From assembly GCA_027625915.1 (NCBI GenBank), contig JANTQA010000008.1:13517001-13581000 (forward strand): a DNA stretch of 64,000 bases. Direction: 5' to 3'. Positions 21,331 through 32,719 of this stretch are shown here, in pieces. The position numbers were made by a program, and so were the translations under genes. The notes under the pieces are model-generated. The model ran no database searches. It worked only from the letters and a program-made list of their open reading frames with translations, and had not been told where the DNA came from. Origin of the DNA: Anaeramoeba flamelloides (lineage: Eukaryota; Metamonada; Anaeramoebidae). The first letter of the stretch is position 1, and every line of letters starts with the position of its first letter.

Positions 21331-22497
21331 TTATTTTTTTTTTATTATTTGTAAGAATGATGAATAAAAAATAAAAAAAAGTATAAATCATACCACATAT
21401 AGAATCCGTATTGTAAATAGTTACCAATGGTTTCATTTTTCAATTCTTTTTGGAAATAATATCCAAATTTTAAACCCATAAAAAAAATTATTATTTTATT
21501 TCTTTACTTTAGAACCAAGTGTTTTTTTTTTTGAAATGTTTTTAAAATAAAAAATAAATAATATTTGAAAATTTTAAATTGTTTTTTGAAATAATTGGGA
21601 AATTTGAACTTTTCTTTTATTCAAATTCTTGGCCAAAGTAAAGAATTAAGTAAGAATAAATTAAGTAATAACTGTCAAAGTTATTATAAAAAAAATCAGA
21701 ATACTAAAATAAAATAATACAATAACCCACTTAATAGTGAAAAGATAATCCATATTTTGATTATGTCTTTTTTTAAAACATTTTCTTTTGGGTACTTAAA
21801 TCTATACATAAGAATAACTTATTGATCATTCTAACAATTTCCACAACACTAACCCTCAGATAAGTTCTATAAATATATCACATTTATGATGATTTATTTG
21901 AATTCATAAAACTCGTTTTATATGTGTGAGCGACGAGTAAAATTTGTTGGTCGTAAATATATATATATATATATGTAATCAAAACCGAAAAAAATTAGGT
22001 GAGCTGATCTAAATTGTAATTCGTAAAAAAGTTAAATTTTGATTAGTTTTTTTCCCCAAATCGTAATTTTTTAAAAAAGAAAATTACTTCTTTTTCTTAG
22101 TGTTTAAATAGTTTCTAATTTTCAAGAGTTTTAAACCGGAAACCTACTTTATATTGTTTTTGTGTTTTCAAAATAGATAAATCAAACTCTTTACAAGGTT
22201 TTAAAGGCAAAACCCCCAACTTAAATGGGGAATAGCGAATAACCATTATTTTTCAAGTTTTTATGACAATTACGTTCTATTTGTATATAACTGTTTTTTC
22301 TTTTTAGTTATTTTTTAGATTTTTCCTTTACATTTTTTCCCAACGGACGAAAGATATGATTTCAAAAGAATTCAAAGAACTTTTTCAAAAAATAAAAAAA
22401 TAAAACAAAAAATGAAACGAAAAAAAAAATAAAAAATTTGAAAAAAAACAGATTATATCAGTTTTTGGTGATTTTAAACGAATAATTATTCTACCTA

Positions 22498-22534
<37 letters not shown>

Positions 22535-22540
<6 letters not shown>

Positions 22541-23065
22541 AATTCAAAATTTTTAATACACCAAAATTCGATTTGTGAAGAAAAAAACTCATTAAATCAA
22601 TCCTTGAAGAAATACCAAATTAGAACCATTCACTAATTGAAATGTTAACACCTTTTTATAAATTACAATACTCAGAAAACAATAAATAAATAATTATCAA
22701 TACAAATAAATCATGAGTGTGTTAAAAATTTTGGAGAGAGTAAAACAAAAAAATACATTGGTAAATTTGTTTAAATTCTATTAGGAATATTGATCGATCA
22801 AATGGTTAGATACTACCAACTAATTTTATTTGAGTTCTTCTATTTGGAACAACTCAACTTTAACATAATATAAACCTTGTAGAAAAAATTTGATCCAACA
22901 AAACAAATTACGTAATTCAAACAATGAAATGAAAACAAAAACTAAAAGATGAAAAAATGATTTTCATATTTTACAAAAATCAAAATTATCTCCAATTTCA
23001 ATGAAATTGTATTATTGTGATTGTTTGGAACGTTTTAGCTGTGTGGAAAAATTTGAATTTTAGTT
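22535..23065. mobile_element. MITE copy 1 (531 bp, TA targets)
   Basis: About 93-95% identical by eye to 27987-28519 over its whole length. The ends are inverted: AACCCCAATTCAAAATTTTT on the left and the complement of ACTAAAATTCAAATTTTTCC on the right, both leading to CACAC-like bases. TA lies at each edge (22533-22534 and 23066-23067), as with Tc1/mariner targets. It has no open frame. It was inserted at the end of a (TA)n array. Confidence 0.85.
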
Positions 23066-23295
23066 TATATATTAAATAATTATCTTTTTTTTTTTATGAT
23101 CTAGCTGTCAAAGGTAAAATTTTCTTTCTCAATTTAAAAAATGTTTCTTTAATTTTGAAAAGTTAACAAACCCTATTTAAAAAATAAATATAAGTGTGAT
23201 AAATAACAGATTTCTCAAAATCAACAAAAAAAAAGTTTGATATTTTGCACTAAAAATACGAGCAAAAAATTATACCCAATTCCCAATTTAAATCA

Positions 23296-23989
23296 TTAAG
23301 GGTAGAGTATTTACAGTGAAAATATTTTTTTTTTGAAAGGGAAAAAAAATTTTTAGTAATTTTTATTTTTATGGATAGACCTAATAAGAATTAAAAACTA
23401 ATCAACATATACTTTATGATAGATCTCTAAAACAATCAAAAACTAAAGACGAGGAAATTTTTAGAAAAAACACCAAAGATGGTTTCTCAATTTCCAATTA
23501 GAATTGTTGTGAAATACAATTTTGAAAACAACTATGTAAGTTTTGAAGTATATCTCTTTGGCGCTTTTTGAGATCTAAGTGATTTTTTTTTTCTTTTTTT
23601 TCATTTTTCTAATGAGTCATTTTTATGAAAAGAATATTACAAAATCCTCACTTGGTCAAATTTAGAGGGGTTCTAAATAACTAAAAATCAGAATAAATCA
23701 AATTAAAATTATTTCGCACTTCAAGAAAGTAATTTGTTTTAAATTAAAGAAATTTAACCATTTTGAAATATAAAATGAGAAAAGATGAATTTTTTTTTCG
23801 AAATTTTGAAATTGAGAACTCTTTCAAACTTATTTTTTGAATTGAATTTTTTTCAAAGAATATCCAATGAAATTTTTTTAGTTATTTGAATTTTGTCTAC
23901 CAAAAGAAGGACTATTTCACAATAGACTTTTTGGTAAAAGGTCACACTTGAGTATGGAGCAAATCGAAGGTAAATGACTCAACCCTTAA
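23296..23989. mobile_element. 694-bp TTAA-flanked inverted-repeat element
   Basis: TTAA at 23296-23299 and 23986-23989. The inner termini are GGGTAGAGTATTTAC (left) and GTAAATGACTCAACCC (right), complementary with one mismatch and one indel. Like 13375-13879 it starts TTAAGG, but the interiors differ, so the two are at most distant relatives. Confidence 0.55.
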
Positions 23990-24647
23990 CATTATAATTT
24001 TTAATACAAATGCTAAATTTTAATATCTAGATAAAAACTGTTAATTTAAGATTCAAATTGCCATTATAAAATTTTAAGATTCAACTATGGGTGTTTCTAA
24101 ATGTATTCTTTAGTGTTTTTTCTCAATCTCAAAGATTTTTTTTTTTTTATTAATTAAGTTGACTTTGCAGTCATGTAGAATCTAACAAAATTCTTCGGTA
24201 ATAAAAAAATTTGGTTATTAGACAACATGTAATTGTATTAAATTGAATTTAAATTCCAAAGAAAATACATTTCTTTGGGATTGAAGAAATTTTAGGATTT
24301 TGCAGTATAAAAAAGTAAAAGTTTGATTTTTTATAAACATTTAATTTTTTGTCTATGAATTCTGTAATTTTTTATTATTTAGAATTTATAATCATTTAAA
24401 ACCTTTTAAACTTTTATTATTATTTGTATTTTATGTAATTGGGGATATAATTGATTTTTTTTTGTTTTTTAAATTTTTTAAAAAAATGAAGTCTACTTTA
24501 ATAACATGATTCTTAGTGAGTAAGTTACTTCTTGAGTTTTTTTTAAAAATTATTGATTTTGACTAGATACATAAATAATTGTTCACTTTTTTCTCAAATT
24601 CTTAGTCAAAAACTTTATATAATAATACATGTACATTCTCATTTTTT

Positions 24648-24912
24648 TTACATTGAAAATTCAGTTATTGATATTATAGTCGGTGTTGTTGGTGAAATTG
24701 ATGATGATTGAATAACAATCAATACGAAACCAATATAAATACCAAGATCGATTAAATTCAAATATTTATATAATACTGCCCAAACCACATACCCAAACCT
24801 TGTCCAAAATTCAAGAAGTCTTTGGTTTATATAAAAGTCGATTAATTTAACTCTAAAAGTATCAAATTTTATATTTATTGAAAATTGACATTTTGAATTC
24901 AAAATAAATCAT
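24648..24912 (-). CDS. Possible small hydrophobic protein, two exons
   Basis: A 70-codon frame (24852-24648) with plausible codon choice encodes LIDFYINQRLLEFWTRFGYV, a hydrophobic segment (YLNLIDLGIYIGFVLIVIQ) and a Ser/Thr/Pro tail. It lacks its own ATG. A 23-base first exon (24912-24890) would supply one through a 37-base GT...AG intron in phase. That intron is shorter than any other in the window, so the model is tentative. The ATG would lie 31 bases from the phosphatase start, in divergent orientation. I recognise no family. Confidence 0.3.
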
Positions 24913-24943
24913 TTTTTAATTTTTTTCTTATTGTTTATTTGCA

Positions 24944-27900
24944 ATGGAGGTGGATTCTTTAATTGAAAAAATTTGTCAAACAGAAGAAACTTATTCTCTA
25001 GAAGTATTACATAAGATTTCAAATAAAGTAACTTCGATACTACTTTGTGAAAATAATGTTTTAGCACTCAAAGATCCTATTCGTATTGTGGGTGATATTC
25101 ACGGGTAAAAATTTTGATTCTTTTGTTTGTTAATATTTTTCTTACGTACTTACCTTCAGTATTCTTTTTAATTTGTGAAACAAAATAACACTTGGAAACG
25201 ATTCAAAATTCTTAATATCAATCAACAGGCAATTTTTCGATCTTTTAGGCATGTTTAATGATAATGAAGAAAGTACTGAACCAATCCTAGATATTCAAGA
25301 CAACAAATACCTTTTCTTAGGCGATTATGTTGATCGAGGAAACCACAGCATTAAAGTGATCACACTCCTTTTACTTTTAAAAATAAAGTACTTTTCATTT
25401 TTTTTGATTCTTTTTTTGTTCTTTTTTCTTTAGCTGAATTTTTCGTCTAAAATTTTATGTTCTTATCTCTCTTATTTTTACTTTCTTTAAATGCAAAAAA
25501 TGTAAACCTCACCTATAATTACCAATACTAATTGATTTATTTTTTTTTCAGATTTCCGAAACAAATATATTTGCTGCGCGGGTAAGGATTTTTTTAATTT
25601 TTTCTTTCGACACAATTTTCCGATCTTTTAAAGGGTGATCCTTTCTTCTATTTTGGGATTTTATTTTTTCGTCTCTTTCTTTATTTACATTTTTTAAAAT
25701 AGGAACCATGAAACAAGAGCAACAAACCAGGTAACATTTTTTATAATTTTACTTTTTCTTTTCATAAACCATTATTTTTTGTACTCTCTTTTTTTTTTTT
25801 TTGAATTTTTCAATCAGTCTGTGGAGAGTGTGGTTGTTTTTTTTTATTTAGTTTTTCAGACTTAAATTGAGAACACAAATAAAATTTTTCTGATCGAGAT
25901 CGGTTTTGTATTCAAATTCCCGTTTTAACATATTTGCGATTTATTCATCTTTTTGTTTTTTCTTTTCTTGCTCTTTCTCCAACTATACCAGAACATAAAA
26001 TGCTTTCACTGTCTTTTAGCATTACTGAATTAACTTTTGTCATAAAATCACACATAATTACAGTTTTTAGTTCTTGTACGTAAATGATATTAGTACGTTT
26101 TGGCTCGGATTCCTCTTTATAAATTCCTTTTTGAAATTAGTACCAAAAATTGATTCGAATCAACTAAAATTAGAACCACAAATCAGTTAAAAAAACACAA
26201 GAATTTCAGAAAAAAATATCTCTTTTAATACAAATTTAAAGTTTGAATCATCAATATTAAGACTTTAAAGCCGAAAAATATCTTTCTTAAATTTGTCTTG
26301 AGGAGAAGAACAGCCAATAAAAAAATTAAATAATTAACTCTCAAAAGTAAATATTTTTTTAATTTCAAGATTTAATTAAAAATCATTAACATAATAAAAA
26401 AATAAAAATTCGCTTATTTTTGTTTCTTTTCACAGAAATTGGATATTATTTCAAAATATTCAAAAATATTCATAGAAAGGAAACTATAATAAGCAATCTT
26501 TAAATTTTTATTATGTTAATCATTATTAATTAAATCTGGAAATAATATTAAAAAATAATCTCCAAGCTCTAAATATTAATTTTTAAATTCTGGAATACTA
26601 TTGTTTTGGGTTTTATCTTTAGACTTTTGAAAAGGAATTCAAAAAAAAATTTATTCCAAATAATAATTTTGAATTGTGATCATTATTAAAAAAAATCTAA
26701 TAATTTTTAGTTGAAAAATAAAAAACCTTAATAATTCAAAAAATAATAATATCTTTTACTTTTTAATTAAAATCATCTTTATTAAAATTATTATTATTAT
26801 TATTTTAATATTTTTAATATATTATTTTTTTAACATCTTGATTTAAATGAACTTTAGGAATATGGATTTTATGAAGAATGCAAGAAATTTTTTAATGAAG
26901 GATCTGAACCCTGGAAAATTTTTAATGACATTTTTGATCATTTACCAATCTCTGCAGTAAATATTTAATTAATTATTTTTTAACTAATACAAATTTAGTA
27001 AAAAAAATTAAAATATTAAGACATCAATTTATTTTTTTTTTATCTTTTACTGATATTTGAATTTCATTTTTTTAAAAATAATATATATATACTAACTACA
27101 AATATTTCCATTTAATAACTTTTTTCTAATTATTGATATTTAAATAGATTGTCAATGAAAAATATTTTTGTGTTCATGGTGGAATTTCCCCAAGTACAAA
27201 CCAACTCTTTTTATAATATCTTTAAAAAAAAATTTCTTACTAATGAATTAAAATAATTATATATTTTTAATTAACTTTTTTTTATATTATTTATTACTTT
27301 TAGGTGTTGAAACAATTTTTCAATTGAAAAAAATTGACCGTTTTAAAGAAGTCTCTTATTTTGGGGCTTATAGTGATCTTATTTGGTCTGATCCCGATGA
27401 AACTATCAAGAATTGGAAAATATCTCCTCGAGGTAATTTTAAAAAACCTTTTTCAAAAAATAAACAATAAATAAATTATTCTACAAAACAATTTTAATAC
27501 AAAATGTATCCACTAATAATTAGGATTAAAAATTATCTAAATTTCCAAAAGAAAACATAATAATAGAATAGTTCTTAATTATAATAGATCTTTTAAGAAT
27601 TAATTGATATTATAAGATATACTTTTACGAGTATTGGAACATCTACAATTTTTACACCCCGACTAAATATATTGTTCATTATATTAAGAATCGTTTTATT
27701 TTGGAATTTTAAATCGGATCCATAAAAAAAAAGAACACGAAAAAAGAAAAAAAAAGAACAGTTTATTTAAATTTTTATATTGAAATATTAAATAATTTTC
27801 TTAAAAATTTTGATTTAATTTTTGAAAAAGTATAAATTAAATTATATTTATAAATTATTGTCTATTATTAGAGTTTTCAATGAAATATAATTTATATTAT

Positions 27901-29473
27901 TAATTCTTGTTTAATAAGGTTTTTATATATTTGTTTCCTACAATTCGTTACATATCATTTTGGATCCAAAAAAAATATCACATTTAAACCCCAATTCAAA
28001 ATTTTTAACACACTAAAATTCTATTTTTGAAAAAAAAAATCTTATTTAATCAATTCAAGAAGAAATACCAAATTAGAACCATTCACTAATTGAAATGTTA
28101 ACACTTTTTTATAAATTACAATACTCACAAAACAATAAATAAATAATTATCAATACAAATAAATCGTGAGTGTGTTAAAAATTTTGGAGAGAGTAAAACA
28201 AAAAAATTGATTAGTAAATTTGTTTAAATTCTATTAGGAATATTGATCGATCGAATGGTTAGATAATACCAACTAATTTCATTTGAATTCTTCTATTTGG
28301 AACAACTCAACTTTAACATCATATCAATTGTTCAAAAAAAAATTTGATCCAACAAAACAAATTACGTAATTCAAACAATGAAATGAAAACAAAAACTAAA
28401 AGATGAAAAAATGATTTTCATATTTTACAAAAATCAAAATTATCTCCAATTTCAATGAAATTGTATTATTGTGATTATTTGGAACGTTTTAGCTGCGTGG
28501 AAAATTTTAAATTTTAGTTTAGTTATTTTTAATAATATTTAAAAATTATAAAAAATGAAAAATTAAAATCTTTTTTTTTTTTTGGATGAATTAATAAAAA
28601 TATTGAAAAATTATTTTTTCATGAGGTATTTTAATATTTTATGGAATTTCTTAAACTATGATACAATTTGTAAATATTTCAATGCACATAAATTATTTTA
28701 TAAATTAAATAATATATCTCTCAACAATTCAAATTAATATCAAAAAAATTCTTTACTAATACAAAGACTAAAAACTATTTCTTTTGAAAACCAAATCTTC
28801 CTAATAATATTGTTAAAAAATGAAAAAAAAATACTTACTCATACGATATTTTACTAAATAAAATCTCTGAACATACTGAGGCATTTTTTAAAATTTACTA
28901 GAATTTATATTATATTTATGTTCCTTGATTATTTAATAGAATTGTTTTCAAAAAAATGAGATCTATTTTCAAAGATGAATGGAGACAGTACTAAAAAGAC
29001 ACTCAAAGTTAATAATTTATGAAAACGAAAAATTTTAATTTATACAACCATATTTTAACAAAGAATTTCGCTTTTTAAATTCATATTAAAAAAAAAATAT
29101 TTTGTTGAATTAATATTTTAAATTTCTTTTTAATAAAAAATTTCAATTCCCATCAAATTTTATTTTAATTATTTAATAATTCTATAATCCCTGATAAAAA
29201 GGATCTGGATATTTATTTGGTGAAGACTCCGCAAAAAAATTTCTTGACAAGAACGATTTGGAGATGATTATTCGTTCTCATCAAACAATACAAAAAGGCT
29301 GGCAATGGCATTTTGATCTTGTTTATACAATTTGGAGTGCACCAAATTACAATTATTCAACCAAAAACGAGGCATATTATTTACAAATTAAAGATAATAA
29401 ACTTAGAAATAAAAAAATAAAAGCTTCACCAAATGACCATGGACATTCACACTTTTTAAAAATAAATAATTAA
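24944..29473 (+). CDS. PPP-family Ser/Thr phosphatase catalytic subunit, PP2A/PP4/PP6 type
   Basis: Eight exons: 24944-25104, 25229-25387, 25552-25581, 25703-25730, 26858-26956, 27148-27193, 27304-27432 and 29202-29473. All junctions keep phase and give 307 residues, the size of PP2A (309). All metal and catalytic motifs are present: GDIHG (50-54), GDYVDRG (85-91), RGNHE (116-120), VHGG (168-171), WSDP, SPRG and RSHQ (242-245), then WSAPNYNY. The length and the WSAPNY form point to the PP2A/PP4/PP6 group; I cannot choose among them. Oddly, the tail ends SHFLKINN rather than YFL, so the terminal leucine that is carboxymethylated in this group is not at the end. Exons 3 and 4 are only 30 and 28 bases. 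Introns 4 and 7 carry repeats. Confidence 0.93.
25731..26857 (+). other. Intron 4 of the phosphatase gene with tRNA-headed repeat copy C
   Basis: An intron of 1,127 bp. From about 26185 to 26740 it aligns with the body of copy B (17460-17955): 'caagaatttcagaaaaaaatat', then 'ttaaataattaact' and finally 'aattgtgatcattattaaa'. The tRNA-like head is missing or unrecognisable. Confidence 0.65.
27433..29201 (+). other. Intron 7 of the phosphatase gene with a MITE
   Basis: An intron of 1,769 bp, from GTAATT to aaaaag. MITE copy 2 makes up about a third of it. No exon-like sequence remains, because the flanking exons join exactly at SPRG|SGYLFGED. Confidence 0.75.
27987..28519. mobile_element. MITE copy 2 (533 bp, TA targets)
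   Basis: Full-length partner of 22535-23065, flanked by TA at 27985-27986 and 28520-28521. It keeps both inverted ends. It lies in an intron on the gene's strand and splits no coding sequence. Confidence 0.85.
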
Positions 29474-32400
29474 AAAAGAAATTCAAAGGGATTTTTTTTT
29501 TCTTTTTATTGTTATTTTTTTGAGAATAAATCTGATCTTTGAAAATCATTTTTAATTATAATTTTATTTATTTGATATTGGATATTTCATTTTCCCAAAA
29601 ATTAAAGTTTTTTTTTACTAAATAATAAACTACTTATTTTTATTTTTATTTGTATATATACATAATTCTTGTTTAAGATTAATAAATATGAAATTTATTG
29701 TATTTGTAAGTTAAATGCCCAACCTCATCAGAGAATTATTTAATATTAAAATTGTATTGTATTAAAAATATAATCATAATAATTTTTTATTTTTCATTTG
29801 TTTCCGAAAACTTTGGTAGAAATATTATTGTAAAATAAATTATTACATTTTTTACTAATGATATCAATTAATAAATTAACATTTTTGGTAATTTTTTTTT
29901 TTTAATTTACTTTTCTGTACCTAAAAATAGAAAACAAAATAATTATATTTACAGTAAAATTAAATTAACATTTCCAACAAGAGAAATAACTATTTTTGTT
30001 TATCTTTTTTTTTTTTTTTTTTTTTGACAACTTGTTCCAATAATTCATAGACTCAAATTTAAAAGTTATATTTTAAGGTTTTTGCTGCTTTTATTTTGTT
30101 AACCCTATCAAAAGTAATAAAGGCAACTCCAATTTCAAAATATCAAAATATAAAAAAATATTCTTTTTCTTGATTCCTTTTATAATTTTTACAAGTATTC
30201 CACAGATATATAAAACTTGTAATAGATTTACCCAATAAATAAAAAACTCAAAACTTTCAAATCTGAAACAAATATATATCAAATTTCAATATTTTGCACG
30301 TTCCCCAAATGTATCTTTCCATCTATTTTATCTTTTTGAATATTAATTATATTATCTATTTGGTATTCTTTCTTCCCTTTTATTTATATTGATAAAAATG
30401 TTACCTATTAAATCATTCATTATTGCGGGCTTAAATATGATTTAATATAAAAAATTGAGTATTTTTTTTTCTTCTATATTTTTTAATTACTAATCTCACG
30501 AAATTTTAGAATCAGTTATATTTTTTTTTAAATAGAACTGAATCTTAGTCTAACACCAAGATTGCCTTCATTGAAATAATAGCGATAAAATAAGTATAAA
30601 TAAATAAACGAAATAATGAATACATTATTTATATAAGATTGAAAAAAAAAAAAAAAAAAAAAAAACAATTCTATGATTAAAAACTAATAAATTAGGTGAT
30701 TTAATCTCTATTTATTTATTTTTTTTTCAAAAAAATATTTTACTTTTTCACAAATTAAAATTTTTTGAAAAATTATTATGATTATTCTTGTTGAAGAGTG
30801 AAAATTATATTTATTTTATGTATTATGAAGTTATATTGAGTTTTGTATTTATCCCAAAAATCAATCAATTTCGGAACAAAATAGAAAATCTAAAGAAAAA
30901 AAAAATTTTTTTTATTTTTTTATTATTATTTTATGAAGGAGTTATTAACCCCTCCTGTGTGCCCGAATTCCTAAAATTTTAATTAGGAATCTTATTAAAG
31001 ACTCAAAGATAAGTTTATTATCCACTAAGGCTAATAAACTTGATGAATCTTTTTTTATAATAATAATTTCAATACTATTATTTTTTAATATATTAGATAT
31101 ATTAATTTTTTTAATTCAGATAACCGGTTTTACGTAATTCAGATATCCAGATTTTACGAAAAAATTTATTTTTTTTTCATACTCTTCAAGAATTGAGAAA
31201 AATAGTATATTTTAGTCTATTCTTGTGAATTCTCTAAAAGCTCCTTTATTTTATTTTTGTAATAATTCTTTTTGTTGTTAAATCAATTGATTTTCTAAAC
31301 GATATTTGGAATTAATGGAAAAATCATGTAACTTTTTCAGAGTTTAAAAAATTATTATAAAATCGATGTTTTTACTCTTTTTTACCCATTTCTTCAAATT
31401 ACTAAAAAAACCTTCAACAATCTATAAGACAACTTTTTAAATTTTTAATTTTGTTTATCATAATTTTAAAAGAGTGTTGAACTTTCCAACTAGAATAATG
31501 TACTAATTTGAAATGTGGGAAAAACTTTTTGGCAAATTATAATAATGAATGTTCGTCTATAGACCAATCATAAATTCTCATTTTTTAATATTTTAAATTT
31601 AAAGACCCTTAGAATTTCTCTTTACTAAATGTTTCTAATTGTCCAATAAATTGATATCTTCTACAAAAAAAATTGCCTTTTTTTAAATTTTTGATAATTT
31701 TAAATACATAAAAGTATGAAAATAACCTTTTAATACTCTAACTTGGTTTTTTAAAACTTTTATCATTGAGCTTTTTAACATGAGTTTTTTGGCAAAAATC
31801 TAATTTTATTTTTTTTTTATATTTGAAAGAAAAACCTAGTAGTAATTTCGAATTTTTTTCCAAGTTTTTCCTTTTTACTTACAAAAAACAATTTAACGTG
31901 TTCTCAAGATTTTTTTTGATTTAATGAATTTTTTAGTTTGAGAATTCTTATTTAAGATTTTTTTTTTATTTAGTATAATATTTGAAATGACTTTTGAAGA
32001 GGGGTGTATTTTTTTACCCATTTTTTTTTTTTTTTTGAATCAGAAAACTTGGTTTCAAAAAAAATATATATAAATATTAATACATTACTAGAGAAATTAT
32101 TGAAGTATAATTTCATAAACCCTGGTAATCTAAGAAAAGGTATTAAAGAAAATTCTTTAAAGTAAATCAAAATGACTACAAATTTTAGATTTTAAATATT
32201 TTTACCAAAATAATTGAATAGTTTTATTCTAATTCAAATTTAAGCATGTTTTCACAAATATCATCAATTTATAAATGGAATCAATCATTTTATTTTTGTT
32301 ATTTTGTATCTTATCATTGATAAATTATTCACAGTTCATTATTCAATTATTTTTTTTTTTAGTTTTTTTTTTACATCAACCTTTCTTATTTCTTTAAAAT

Positions 32401-32719
32401 TTTTTAAAATAAAATTTATGGCTTAAATATTTATAAATAGATAAAAAATATAATAAAAAAAGGTTAAAAAAAAATCCATTTTTTCATAAACTTTCTATTT
32501 GCTGTTTAATATTAATATTGAAAAAAACAAAAAATTTGAATTATTTTGGAATGTTCTTTTATTTAATAAAGTTGATATTGTGTTACAGATGATAAAATAA
32601 AAATTTACAAATTGCAAATTTATTGATATAATTAAAAGAATATGAAAACAATAAACAAACCAAAATAATTAAATTTTACAATAAATAGAAAAAAAAAAAA
32701 AAAAATTAAAAAAAAAAAA
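29474..32719. other. Spacer between the convergent phosphatase and BEACH genes
   Basis: Contains a reverse-strand LINE fragment (30935-31166), an A run (30647-30665) and several T runs. The small frames at 30091-30982 and 31970-32170 show no recognisable protein and overlap repeats or homopolymers. Confidence 0.6.
30935..31166 (-). mobile_element. 5'-truncated LINE copy 4, reverse strand
   Basis: On the minus strand it reads cgtaaaatctggatatctga and continues through KDSSSLLALVDNKLIFESL-like codons to a C-terminal remnant and 'ggggttaataactcctt'. A 24-base segment near its 5' end is tandemly duplicated (about 31114-31161). Its 5' end lies within about 25 bases of the palindrome site found in longer copies. 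Confidence 0.75.

Larger units (their letters stand above)
21331..24647. other. Spacer between MLH1 and the phosphatase locus
   Basis: Contains (TA)n tracts at about 21957-21974 and 22499-22534, MITE copy 1 (22535-23065) and the TTAA element 23296-23989. Nothing else is recognisable in the remaining A/T-rich sequence. Confidence 0.6.

Noticed and set aside
17302-26740. The 650-bp repeats as solo LTRs
   Set aside because: No TG...CA ends, no short target duplication and no retroelement genes nearby; the tRNA-like head fits a SINE better.
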